From NCBI RefSeq assembly GCF_017573465.1, contig NZ_JAGEPF010000001.1:1-64000 (forward strand): 64,000 nucleotides of DNA. Direction: 5' to 3'. Below, piece after piece: positions 50,909 to 58,698 of the stretch. Below the pieces are notes generated by a model. The model was not told the origin of the DNA, did no database searches, and saw only the letters and a program-made list of their open reading frames with translations. The stretch comes from Actinomadura violacea. GTDB taxonomy: Bacteria > Actinomycetota > Actinomycetes > Streptosporangiales > Streptosporangiaceae. Position 1 is the first letter of the stretch, and the number at the start of each line of letters is the position of its first letter. The translations under genes and the position numbers were made by a program.

Positions 50909-50936
50909 ACAGTACAGTTCTGTACTGTGACAGTAC
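50909..50936. promoter_or_regulatory. TetR operator with a third half-site, MFS/TetR
   Basis: ACAGTACAG (50909-50917) and CTGTACTGT (50920-50928) form a perfect inverted repeat about a TT centre. A further direct half-site ACAGTAC lies at 50930-50936. The site is 8 bp from the MFS start and 20 bp from the TetR start, ideal for repressing both. Confidence 0.85.
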
Positions 50937-50956
50937 AACCCGGTATCGTGGCGGCC

Positions 50957-51538
50957 ATGGCCGAGACGATGACGGCGGGCCAGGCCGCCACCCGCGCACG
51001 GATCCTGGAGGCGGCCACCGAGCTGTTCTACGAGCGCGGCGTCCACGCCGTCGGCGTCAACGAGATCGCCGCGCGGGCGAGCGCGTCCAAGCTCAGCCTG
51101 TACCGGTACTTCCCGTCCAAGGAACTGCTCGTGCAGGCCATGCTCACCGAGCACAGCGACCGCATCCACGCCTGGCTCGACCGCGGGACGGCGGCCGCGT
51201 CCGAGGCCGCCGGGCCCGGGCGCGTGCTGGCGGTGTTCGACCTGCTCATCGACTGGTTCGCGCAGCCCGGCTACCACGGGTGCACCGTCGTCAACACCGT
51301 CACCGACACCCGCGCGGACATCGAGATCGCCGCCATCGCGCGCCGCCACCTCGTCCGGTACCGCGCGCTGCTGGAGGACCGGCTCGACGGGCTGGGCCTC
51401 GCCGACCCGGCGGCGGTGGCGCGGCAACTGCTGCTGCTGATCGAGGGCGCCAGCGTCGTCACCGCCATCGACGGCGCCCCCGCCGCGGGCCAGGACGCGC
51501 GCGACGCCGCCCGCCGCCTCCTCCGGGCCGCGGACTGA
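50957..51538 (+). CDS. TetR-family transcriptional regulator
   Basis: The 193-residue protein has the HTH (ILEAATELFYERGVHAVGVN, EIAARASASKLSLYRYFPSK) and a helical ligand domain with FAQPGYHGCTVVNTV. This is the TetR class that controls MFS drug exporters. It faces the MFS gene across the operator at 50909-50936. Starts at 50948 and 50969 are possible alternatives to the ATG at 50957. A strong terminator follows its stop. Confidence 0.85.
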   Translation: MAETMTAGQAATRARILEAATELFYERGVHAVGVNEIAARASASKLSLYRYFPSKELLVQAMLTEHSDRIHAWLDRGTAAASEAAGPGRVLAVFDLLIDWFAQPGYHGCTVVNTVTDTRADIEIAAIARRHLVRYRALLEDRLDGLGLADPAAVARQLLLLIEGASVVTAIDGAPAAGQDARDAARRLLRAAD

Positions 51539-51549
51539 CCGCCGCGGAA

Positions 51550-51577
51550 GGACGGGCCCGGCGGACCGGGCCCGTCC
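51550..51577. terminator. Bidirectional terminator between TetR and chitinase
   Basis: GGACGGGCCCGG (51550-51561) pairs perfectly with CCGGGCCCGTCC (51566-51577) around a CGGA loop. It serves the converging TetR and chitinase genes. Confidence 0.85.
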
Positions 51578-51584
51578 TCCGGAG

Positions 51585-52892
51585 TCAGCGGCCCTGCAGG
51601 GAGCGGGCGTTGTCGCCGAACGTCCAGCCCTTCGACCCGTCCCAGTTGATGGACCAGGTCATCAGGCCCTTCAAAGCGCCGCTGAAGTGGTTCCACGCCT
51701 GGCCGACCAGGTCCGGCGACATGTAGCCGCCGCCGGCGCCCGGCTGCGCGGGCAGGCCCGGCACCTGCTTGTCATACGGCACCTTCACCGTCGTGCCCTG
51801 AATGGTCAGGCCGCTGTTCAGGCACTCGGTCTGCTTCACGAAGCCCTCGACCGTCCCGGCGGAGTACGAGTCGCCGGAGCAGCCGTACATGCTGCCGTTG
51901 TAGTACTGCATGTTCAGCCACCACAGCCGGCCGTTGTCCGCGTACTTCTTGATGATCGGCAGGTAGGCGCCCCAGATCGAGCCGTAGGTGACGCTGCCGC
52001 CGGTCACGTACGCGGTCTCCGGCGCCATCGTCAGGCCGAAGTTCGACGGCATCTGCGCGAGCACCCCGTCGATGATCCGGATCAGGTTCGCCTGCGACGC
52101 CGAGAGCTGCGTGATGCTGCCGCTGCCCGACAGGCCCGTCTCGATGTCGATGTCGATCCCGTCGAAGTCGTACTTCTTCAGGATCGGCACGATCGTCTGG
52201 ACGAACCTGTCCGCGACGCTGCTCGAACTCAGGTCGATGCCCGCGGCGGCGCCGCCGATCGACATCAGGATCGTCGCGCCCGCCGCCTTCGCCGCGCACA
52301 TCTGCGCGGGGGTGGCGACCTTGACGCCCGAGTCCATGCCGTCCTCCCACAGGACGGTGCCGTCCGACCGGATCACCGGGAACGCCGCGTTGATCACGTT
52401 GTAGCCGTGCTGCTTGAGCACCGGGTTCTCGATCGGCGTCCAGCCGAACGGCGGGTGCACGCCGTTGGACGCACCGTCCCAGTTCTCCCAGTAGCCCTGC
52501 AGCACCTTGCCGGCGGGCCGCGACTTCACCGCGCACGTCTCGTCCCCGGGCGGCGGCGTGGTCGGCGGCGTCGTCGTGGGCGTGCTGGACGCGTCGCACG
52601 CGCCCATGTCCCGCCACAGCGTGGGCGTGGACGCGGGGTTCCAGTTCGCGCCCGGGTAGGCGGTGTGCGCGACGAGCGCCTCGTAACCGTCGCCCTTGTA
52701 GGTGACCTTGTCACCGGCCTTGTAGGCGGTGCCCTCCGCCCACGCCGCGTACGTGCAGGCGATCGACGGGGCGGACCGCGCCGACGACGGCGCCGACAGC
52801 GCGACCAGCGCGCCGAGCGACAGGACGACCGCCGCGGCGGCCGAGGCCAGCGCGGCCGCTGCCGCGGACCATCGCTTGTGCTTGAACTGCAT
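51585..52892 (-). CDS. Secreted GH18 chitinase with N-terminal chitin-binding module
   Basis: The 435-residue protein has a signal peptide (basic start, hydrophobic Ala/Val run, cleavage near residue 40), then a CBM5/12-type module (AAWAEGTAYKAGDKVTYKGD, YEALVAHTAYPGANWNPAST, LWRDMGAC). A Pro/Thr linker (TPTTTPPTTPPPG) and a GH18 catalytic barrel follow. The barrel carries the signature DFDGIDIDIE (DxxDxDxE) with the acid Glu, the strand-1 motif LQGYWENWDG and WLNMQYYNGSMYG. It cuts beta-1,4-GlcNAc polymers. The length and linker are normal for Streptomyces-type family-18 enzymes. It ends 8 bp past a strong terminator. Confidence 0.95.
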   Translation of the reverse strand: MQFKHKRWSAAAAALASAAAAVVLSLGALVALSAPSSARSAPSIACTYAAWAEGTAYKAGDKVTYKGDGYEALVAHTAYPGANWNPASTPTLWRDMGACDASSTPTTTPPTTPPPGDETCAVKSRPAGKVLQGYWENWDGASNGVHPPFGWTPIENPVLKQHGYNVINAAFPVIRSDGTVLWEDGMDSGVKVATPAQMCAAKAAGATILMSIGGAAAGIDLSSSSVADRFVQTIVPILKKYDFDGIDIDIETGLSGSGSITQLSASQANLIRIIDGVLAQMPSNFGLTMAPETAYVTGGSVTYGSIWGAYLPIIKKYADNGRLWWLNMQYYNGSMYGCSGDSYSAGTVEGFVKQTECLNSGLTIQGTTVKVPYDKQVPGLPAQPGAGGGYMSPDLVGQAWNHFSGALKGLMTWSINWDGSKGWTFGDNARSLQGR

Positions 52893-53042
52893 CGGGACGA
52901 CTCCTCGGTAGAACGGGACACAGAGGAGCCGATGTCAGAGCCGAACCGTCCCGCGAACGGGACCCTCCCAAGTCGAGGCGCAAACGACCGGCACGGACGC
53001 CATGCGAAGGGTAACCCCGGCGGCGCGGGCCGGGAAGGCCCC

Positions 53043-53543
53043 TTAACCGCCGCCGAGGGGACGCTGCATCAGGATCGTCCCGATCCACCGGCCGTGCTTG
53101 AAGCCGACGTCGTCCAGCCGGCCCGCCTCGGCGAACCCGAACCGCCGGTGCAGCGCCACCGACCCGTCGCCGTCCGCGTCGGCGATGACCGCGATCATCT
53201 GCCGCATCCCCGCCTCCGCCGCCCGCTCCACCAGCCCGCCGAGCAGCGCCGTCCCGAGCCCCTTGCCGGTGTGCTCCGGCGCGAGGTAGATCGTGTCCTC
53301 GACCGTGTACCGGTACGCCGGTTTCGGACGCCACGGCCCCGCGTACGCGTACCCGGCGACCTCGCCGTCCACCTCGGCGACGAGGAACGGCAGCCCGCGT
53401 CCCGCCAGGTCGCCGAGCCGCTCCCGCCACTCCGCGACCGTCTGCGGCACCTCCGCGAACGTCGCCACGCTGCTCACCACATAATGCGCCGCAATCCCCG
53501 CGACCGCCTCCAGATCGTCGTCCCGCACACCCCGCACCACCAT
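53043..53543 (-). CDS. GNAT N-acetyltransferase (phosphinothricin-like)
   Basis: The 166-residue protein shows the GNAT fold: VRGVRDDDLEAVAGIAAHYV at the start, VEDTIYLAPEHTGKGLGTAL (acetyl-CoA site with the R/QxxGxG/A-type loop GKGLGT) and VALHRRFGFAEAGRLDDVGF. The last part resembles phosphinothricin acetyltransferases (GFxxxGxLxxVGxKxGRW). GAGGAGG precedes the ATG at 53543. Substrate could be an amine antibiotic or an amino-acid analogue. It is a solitary leftward gene. Confidence 0.85.
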   Translation of the reverse strand: MVVRGVRDDDLEAVAGIAAHYVVSSVATFAEVPQTVAEWRERLGDLAGRGLPFLVAEVDGEVAGYAYAGPWRPKPAYRYTVEDTIYLAPEHTGKGLGTALLGGLVERAAEAGMRQMIAVIADADGDGSVALHRRFGFAEAGRLDDVGFKHGRWIGTILMQRPLGGG

Positions 53544-53708
53544 GCCGTCCTCCTCAAGCCCGGACCGACATCGTCCCGGGTACGGAAGGTGCGCGGGAAG
53601 GCGCGGGGCCCGGGCGGGCATGGTGATCATGGTTTCACGGGGGGTGGGTGGCGTTGGGTGTAAGCATGGGAGGGAAGGACGAGGTCGCCGGGTGGGAGGA
53701 GCGACGGT

Positions 53709-54020
53709 ATGAAGCTCACGAAGTTCAAGGCGCTGGTCTCGCTGGACGCGCAGGCGGACGGGGCCGAGCTCCCCGCCGAGGGCTGCCCGTTCACGCTGCG
53801 TGAGAAGGGCGCCGAGCACAGGCTGAACGCGTTCCACAAGGTCGTCATGTCGACCGACGACGGGGAGCCGCTGCGGCCGGGCGATGTGAACCATGTGGTG
53901 ACGATGACGCTGCTGACCGGGAAGACGGGGGCGGACGAGCTCGCGGCGGGGTGCCGGTTCGACCTGTGGCACGGCGACAAGGTGGGGCACGGGCTGGTGT
54001 CGCGGCGGCTGGTGATCTGA
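53709..54020 (+). CDS. Small EF-Tu domain-like hypothetical protein
   Basis: The 103-residue protein (ALVSLDAQADGAELPAEGCP, FHKVVMSTDDGEPLRPGDVN, FDLWHGDKVGHGLVSRRLVI) resembles the small beta-barrel found in EF-Tu C-terminal domains and in conserved actinomycete orphans ending in WxGxxVGHGxVSRR. No signal or catalytic motif. GGAGGAGC precedes the ATG. It ends 2 bp before the convergent MFS stop. Function unknown. Confidence 0.7.
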   Translation: MKLTKFKALVSLDAQADGAELPAEGCPFTLREKGAEHRLNAFHKVVMSTDDGEPLRPGDVNHVVTMTLLTGKTGADELAAGCRFDLWHGDKVGHGLVSRRLVI

Positions 54021-54022
54021 GG

Positions 54023-55429
54023 TCACGCGGCGGGGAACCGCCGCTCGGACTCCATCGCGGACGCGACGTCCGGCGCGTAGCTGCGCCGGGCCCGCAGCAG
54101 GATCAGGCCGTTGACCAGCAGCGGGATCAGCGCGATCAGGAACACCCGGTCCAGGCCGGTGCCGGAGTGGTCGCCGGGCGCGAACACGCCGGACAGCCAG
54201 CCGAACAGGACGGGCGCGATCGCCTCGCCGATCATGCGCAGGATGGTGCGGATGCTCTCGGCGCGGCCCCACAGCCGGAAGTGGACGACGTCGAGGCGGA
54301 CGGCGTCCAGCGGCGGGTTCGCGGCGGCGAGCGCGGCGGCGGCGAGGAAGAACAGCGGCAGCGCGATCCACGGCGAGGCGGTCAGCAGGCCGGGCAGGAA
54401 CAGCAGCGCGGACGCGGTGTAGGCGACGCTCGGCACCAGCACGCGGGCGGCGATCCGGCCGCGCCGGACGAGGTGGTCGGCGAGCCGTCCGGCGGTGAGG
54501 ACGCCGGCGAGCGCGCCGGCGCCGATGACCGGGACGAGCAGGCTCAGCTCGGCGCGTCCGACGCCGTAGCGGTGCCGGACGAACACGATCGCGAAGGTGC
54601 GCAGCCCGGCGAAGAAGAAGTAGCCGATGGCCGACGCGACGATGATGATCACGTTGGTGCGGATGTGCAGGACGTGCCGCGCGGCCTGCGGGAACGTCAT
54701 CCGGGACGGGTCGGTGCGCAGCACGTTCTCGGGGCGCGGCCGCACGTCCGACTCGTCCACCGCCTGCCGGGCGGCCTCGGACTGGCGCTCCTGCACCCGG
54801 GCGCGGCCCTGGGCGCCGCGCCCGGGTTCGGGCAGCAGCCGCCAGACGACGGCGGCGAGCGCGAGGCCGAGGACCGCGACGAACCAGAACGACAGCCGCC
54901 AGCTGAGGGCGGCGGCGACGTTCCCGCCGACGACCAGGCCGAACCCGGCGCCGATCAGCTCGCCGGCGAGGATCCGCCCGTAGATCCCGGCGCGCTGCCC
55001 GTGCGGGAACAGGTCGCCGGTGAGGGACGCGACGGTGGGCCCGGCGGTCGCGGTGACGGCGCCGAGCGCGACCCGCGACGTCAGCAGCCATTCGTAGGAC
55101 GTGGCGAGGCCGCCGACGATCATGGCGGCGCTCCACAGCAGGATGCTGCCGGCGAGCAGCGGGACGCGCGGGACGCGGTCGGTCAGCATCCCGACCGGGA
55201 CGGTGGCGACGGCGCCGACCAGCGACGGCGCGGCGGTGAGCACGCCGACCTGGGTGTTCCCGATGTGCAGGGAGCGGCGCAGCTCGTCGACGATCGCGCC
55301 GATGACGCCGGAGTCGGCGGTGTTGAGCGCGAGGACGCAGGCGAGCAGCAGCACGATGCGGGCCTGGCGCGGTCCGCCGAGCCGCCGCGTGAGGGCGTTC
55401 ACCGCCCACCGGACCCGCTCCTTGATCAC
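54023..55429 (-). CDS. MFS transporter with extended N-terminal tail
   Basis: The 468-residue protein has 12 hydrophobic helices (first IVLLLACVLALNTADSGVIG) and an MFS loop (GMLTDRVPRVPLLAGS). A hydrophilic central loop (about 190-240: LPEPGRGAQGRARVQERQSE and onward) separates the halves. It resembles spinster-like or glycerophosphate-type sugar porters. The ATG at 55429 is the only reasonable start. A 98-bp gap with a terminator hairpin separates it from the next leftward gene upstream. Substrate unknown. Confidence 0.85.
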   Translation of the reverse strand: MIKERVRWAVNALTRRLGGPRQARIVLLLACVLALNTADSGVIGAIVDELRRSLHIGNTQVGVLTAAPSLVGAVATVPVGMLTDRVPRVPLLAGSILLWSAAMIVGGLATSYEWLLTSRVALGAVTATAGPTVASLTGDLFPHGQRAGIYGRILAGELIGAGFGLVVGGNVAAALSWRLSFWFVAVLGLALAAVVWRLLPEPGRGAQGRARVQERQSEAARQAVDESDVRPRPENVLRTDPSRMTFPQAARHVLHIRTNVIIIVASAIGYFFFAGLRTFAIVFVRHRYGVGRAELSLLVPVIGAGALAGVLTAGRLADHLVRRGRIAARVLVPSVAYTASALLFLPGLLTASPWIALPLFFLAAAALAAANPPLDAVRLDVVHFRLWGRAESIRTILRMIGEAIAPVLFGWLSGVFAPGDHSGTGLDRVFLIALIPLLVNGLILLRARRSYAPDVASAMESERRFPAA

Positions 55430-55477
55430 AACTACACGTAGTGCCCGCTCCCGCCGCAGGTATGTGGCGGCGGTGGG

Positions 55478-55509
55478 GGCCGGGACCCCGGTGAACGCGG
55501 GTCCCGGCC
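55478..55509 (-). terminator. Terminator after the epimerase-like gene
   Basis: GGCCGGGACCC (55478-55488) pairs perfectly with GGGTCCCGGCC (55499-55509), 18 bp past the stop of the 55527-56402 gene. Confidence 0.7.
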
Positions 55510-55526
55510 GGCGTCCTCGAGGCAGG

Positions 55527-56402
55527 TCAGAAGTAGTGGCCCTGGTCGAGGTCCTCGATCAGGGTGGGGTGGGCGGGGTCCCAGCCGAGGAGCTCGCGTG
55601 TCCCGGCGTTGGGCATCGTGATGTCGTAGGTGACGAACGGGAAGCCCTTGAAGTGGTCGGCGGCCTGTTCGGCGGGGATGCTCACGGCCGGGACGCCCAG
55701 GTGGCGGCCGATGGTCTCGGCGATCTCGCGGACCGGGATGCCCGGTTCGGCCGCCGCGTACAGCTGCGCGCCGGCCGGCGCCTCGTCCAGGGCCAGCCGG
55801 TAGAGCCGGGCGAGGTCGAGGGTGTGGACGGCGGGCCAGTGGTTGGCGCCGTCGCCGACGAAGCCGGACACGCCGGTGGCGCGGGCGATCTCGATCATCC
55901 GGGGGACGAAGCCGTGCCGGTCCCGGTCGCTGTGCGTGACCGGCGGGATCCCGACGAGCAGGGACCGGACGCCGCGCCCCGCGAGCCCGGCGACGGTGCG
56001 GGCGGAGGCGGAGCGCGGGTTGGCGTTGATCGTCGCGTCGTTGGCGGCGTCGCCGGTGGGCGTGAAGCCGATGCCGATGAGGGTCTTGCCGGTGCCGGCC
56101 AGCGCGTCGCCGAAGGCCTGGACGACGGTGTGGTCGGCGGCGGCCGCGCGGGCGAAGGCGTCCGGGGCGACGCTGGCGTGGTCGAACGCGAGGTGGACGA
56201 CCGCGTCGGCGGCGGCCGCGGCGTCGCGCAGCCCGTCCAGGTCGTCGAGGTCGCCGCGGCGCACCCGGGCGCCCAGGGCCTGGACGGCGGCGGCGGAGGC
56301 GTCGGAGCGGGCGAGGCCGGTGACCTCGTGCCCGGCCCGGAGCAGTTCGGGCACGACGGCGGATCCGATGTGGCCGCTCGCACCGGTGACGAAGACGCGC
56401 AT
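55527..56402 (-). CDS. NAD(P)-binding SDR (atypical, epimerase-like)
   Basis: The 291-residue protein begins with MRVFVTGASGHIGSAVVPEL (GxxGxxG). It continues with GDLDDLDGLRDAAAAADAVV, HLAFDHA and C-terminal YAAAEPGIPVREIAETIGRH, typical of atypical NAD(P)H-binding SDRs that act on small carbonyl or flavonoid-like substrates. It is read divergently from the TetR at 56478 across a 56-bp near-palindrome, its first codon adjacent to the operator. The pair forms a regulator-oxidoreductase unit parallel to 58045/58699. Confidence 0.85.
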   Translation of the reverse strand: MRVFVTGASGHIGSAVVPELLRAGHEVTGLARSDASAAAVQALGARVRRGDLDDLDGLRDAAAAADAVVHLAFDHASVAPDAFARAAAADHTVVQAFGDALAGTGKTLIGIGFTPTGDAANDATINANPRSASARTVAGLAGRGVRSLLVGIPPVTHSDRDRHGFVPRMIEIARATGVSGFVGDGANHWPAVHTLDLARLYRLALDEAPAGAQLYAAAEPGIPVREIAETIGRHLGVPAVSIPAEQAADHFKGFPFVTYDITMPNAGTRELLGWDPAHPTLIEDLDQGHYF

Positions 56403-56419
56403 GAGGGACTCCCCTGCAA

Positions 56420-56475
56420 GTGATGTGACTCGGTACCGTCACCGTACCAGTAGTGACGGTACCAAGTAACATCAC
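56420..56475. promoter_or_regulatory. Long nested palindromic TetR operator
   Basis: Inner arms GGTACCGTCAC (56432-56442) and GTGACGGTACC (56453-56463) are perfect complements. Outer arms GTGATGT (56420-56426) and ACATCAC (56469-56475) are also perfect, giving an almost continuous 56-bp palindrome between the divergent SDR and TetR genes. It would bind two dimers. Confidence 0.85.
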
Positions 56476-56477
56476 CT

Positions 56478-57062
56478 ATGCTGTCCGCCATGGCCCGATG
56501 GGAACCGAACGCGCGGGAGCGGCTGGTGCGCGCCGCCATCGACCTGTTCGCCGAGCAGGGCTACGACGCCACCACCGTCACCGGGATCGCCGAGCGCGCC
56601 GGGCTGACCAAGACCACCTTCTTCCGGCACTTCCCCGACAAGCGGGAGGTGCTGTTCGCGGGCCAGGAGCTGCACAGCCGGACCCTCGGCGAGGCGGTCG
56701 CCGCGGCCCCCGCATCGGCCACGCCGCTGCAGGCGGTCGCCGCCGCGCTCGACGCCCTCGCCGCCACCTTCACCGACGACCGCCGCGACTTCGCCGCCCG
56801 GCTCCTCACCGTCATCGCCGCCAACGACGAGCTGCGCGAGCGCGCCGCGTTCAAGCACGACCAGCTCGCCGCCGCCATCGCCGGCGCGCTCCGCGAACGC
56901 GGCACGCCCGGCCCGGCCGCGGGCATCGCCGCCGAACTCGGCGTCCGCGCCTTCGACGCCGCCTACGCCCGCTGGTCCGACACCTCCGTTGCGCGGACGC
57001 TCGCCGACCTCGCGCGCGAGGCGCTCGACGAGCTGCGATCCGCGCTGGCCGCCCTCGGCTAG
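56478..57062 (+). CDS. TetR-family regulator, paralogue of 58045-58614
   Basis: The ATG at 56478 lies 2 bp after the operator. A start at MARWEPNARERLV (56490) is the likely true one by comparison with its paralogue. The 194-residue protein has the HTH (DLFAEQGYDATTVTGIAERA, GLTKTTFFRHFPDKREVLF) and a ligand domain, highly similar to the TetR at 58045 (RWQPNASQRLV, AGLTKSTFFRHFPDKREVLF). It should repress the SDR and itself. Both regulators probably come from one duplicated module. Confidence 0.85.
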   Translation: MLSAMARWEPNARERLVRAAIDLFAEQGYDATTVTGIAERAGLTKTTFFRHFPDKREVLFAGQELHSRTLGEAVAAAPASATPLQAVAAALDALAATFTDDRRDFAARLLTVIAANDELRERAAFKHDQLAAAIAGALRERGTPGPAAGIAAELGVRAFDAAYARWSDTSVARTLADLAREALDELRSALAALG

Positions 57063-57184
57063 GTGCCCGGCTTGGACATCAGCGCGTTCGCGAGCACCGT
57101 GAAGACGTCTGCCATGGCTCCTCGTCGGAACCCGGTTTCCCTGCCCCCACGTCCACCGCAAAACGCGGTGGTACGTTCCGATCC

Positions 57185-57946
57185 GTGGAGCCTTCCTACG
57201 TTGTGACCGGCGGCGGGCGCGGCATCGGGCGCGCGATCGCCGAGCGCCTCCTCGCCGACGGCGGGCACGTGGTGGTGGTCGACCTGGATCCGTCCGCCGT
57301 GGCGTGGGCGACCGGCCCGCGCGTCTCCGCGGTCGCCGGCGACGTGCGGGACGAGGCCGTCGCGGCGCTGGCGGCGGACGCCGCGCAGGCCATGGGCACG
57401 CTCAAGGGCTGGGTCAACAACGCCGCCGTCTTCCGCGACGCCGCCGTGGACGTCCCGGGGGCGCGCGAGGTCATCGACGCGGTGGCGCTGAACCTCGACC
57501 CCGCCGTAGTGGGGTCGCTGACCGCGATCCGCCGTTTCCTGGACGCGGGCACGGGCGGCGCTGTCGTGAACGTGTCGTCGCACCAGGCGGCGCGTCCCGT
57601 CCGGGGATCGCTCACCTACGCGACGGCGAAGGCGGCCGTCGAGGGCCTCAGCCGCGCCCTCGCCGTGGACTACGGCCCGCGCGGCGTCCGCGTGAACGTC
57701 GTCGCGCTCGGCTCGATCACCACCGCCCGCTACGAGGCGTTCCTCGCGGACCAGGACCCCGCGTCCGCCGCGCGGATCGAGGACCAGATGCGCGCCCTGC
57801 ACCCGGTCGGCCGCGTCGGCCGCCCCGACGAGGTCGCCGCGACCGTCCGGTACCTGCTGTCGGACGAGGCGAGCTTCGTCAACGGCGCCGTCGTCCCCGT
57901 GGACGGCGGCCGCTCGGCCCAAGGCCACGACCCCGAGGAAGCCTGA
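57185..57946 (+). CDS. Short-chain dehydrogenase/reductase
   Basis: The 253-residue protein has the classical SDR layout: TGGGRGIGRAIAERL (TGxxxGIG), NNAA as VNNAAVFRD, the NVSS segment at VVNVSSHQAARP, the catalytic Tyr and Lys in YATAKAAVEG, and a C-terminal VNGAVVPVDGGRS. These reduce or oxidise alcohols and ketones with NAD(P)H. The GTG start at 57185 lacks a strong ribosome binding site. It is rightward, after the TetR (122 bp gap), and may share its transcript. Substrate unknown. Confidence 0.9.
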   Translation: MEPSYVVTGGGRGIGRAIAERLLADGGHVVVVDLDPSAVAWATGPRVSAVAGDVRDEAVAALAADAAQAMGTLKGWVNNAAVFRDAAVDVPGAREVIDAVALNLDPAVVGSLTAIRRFLDAGTGGAVVNVSSHQAARPVRGSLTYATAKAAVEGLSRALAVDYGPRGVRVNVVALGSITTARYEAFLADQDPASAARIEDQMRALHPVGRVGRPDEVAATVRYLLSDEASFVNGAVVPVDGGRSAQGHDPEEA

Positions 57947-58044
57947 CCCTCACGAGGCGGCCAGTCGTCCGGCTCGACGACGAACGTGCCGCGCCCGACG
58001 ACGCCGTGCACGAGTGGCACCGCGCCGACTCCTGATTCAGCGGG

Positions 58045-58614
58045 TCAGCAGGAGGCGCCGGCCTCCTGCAGGTCGCGGAGGGTCCGCCGGGCGAGTTCGC
58101 CGAAGTCTTCGGCGTTGGACGTGTCGCTCCAGCGCTCGAACGCGATCTTCATGGCGAGCGCGCCGAGCTCCGCGGCGACGCGCGCGGTCAGGTCGGGGAC
58201 GCCGCGCCGCTGGAGCGCGCCGGCCATCGCGGCGGTGAGGGCGAGCCCCTTCAGCGCCTCGCGTTCCTGCAGCTCGGGGTGGGTGGCGATCACTGCCCGC
58301 CGACGGGCGGTGAACGCGCGGCGGTCGGGCGTGAACGCTTCGCGGCCGACCGCGTCCAGGGCGTGCGCCACCGCTTCGAGCGGGGCGGCGGCCGCGGGCG
58401 CCGCGGCGATCCCGTTGGCGAGGAGCCCGGTCATCGTGTCCCTGCCGAAGAGGACTTCCCGCTTGTCGGGGAAGTGCCGGAAGAAGGTGCTCTTCGTCAG
58501 GCCGGCGCGCTGGGCGATGTCGATCACGGTCGTGTTCTCGTAGCCGCGCTCCGCGAACAGGTCGAGGGCGGCGGCGACGAGTCGCTGCGACGCGTTGGGC
58601 TGCCAGCGGGCCAT
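58045..58614 (-). CDS. TetR-family regulator, paralogue of 56478-57062
   Basis: The 189-residue regulator starts at MARWQPNASQRLV, a few codons after an in-frame start at 58632. It has the HTH (DLFAERGYENTTVIDIAQRA, GLTKSTFFRHFPDKREVLF) and a ligand domain matching its neighbour at 56478 in many positions. It faces the quinone oxidoreductase gene across a long palindrome, where it should repress both genes. The duplicated layout points to an ancient tandem duplication or repeated capture of one regulator type. Confidence 0.85.
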   Translation of the reverse strand: MARWQPNASQRLVAAALDLFAERGYENTTVIDIAQRAGLTKSTFFRHFPDKREVLFGRDTMTGLLANGIAAAPAAAAPLEAVAHALDAVGREAFTPDRRAFTARRRAVIATHPELQEREALKGLALTAAMAGALQRRGVPDLTARVAAELGALAMKIAFERWSDTSNAEDFGELARRTLRDLQEAGASC

Positions 58615-58630
58615 GCGGACAGTGTACGGC

Positions 58631-58669
58631 ACTTGGTCCCATCACTCGTGTACAGTGATAAGACCAAGT
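58631..58669. promoter_or_regulatory. Nested TetR operator, quinone oxidoreductase
   Basis: Outer arms ACTTGGTC (58631-58638) and GACCAAGT (58662-58669) and inner arms ATCACT (58641-58646) and AGTGAT (58654-58659) share one centre, so nearly the whole 39 bp is symmetric. The motif TCCCATCACTCG also recurs directly after the site (58669-58680). It lies between the divergent TetR and oxidoreductase genes. Confidence 0.85.
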
Positions 58670-58698
58670 CCCATCACTCGTCCTGCGGGAGGTCCGTC

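Noticed and set aside
46057..51018. Leftward 1653-residue open frame
   Set aside because: A stop-free antisense frame produced by strong GC3 bias opposite five real rightward genes.
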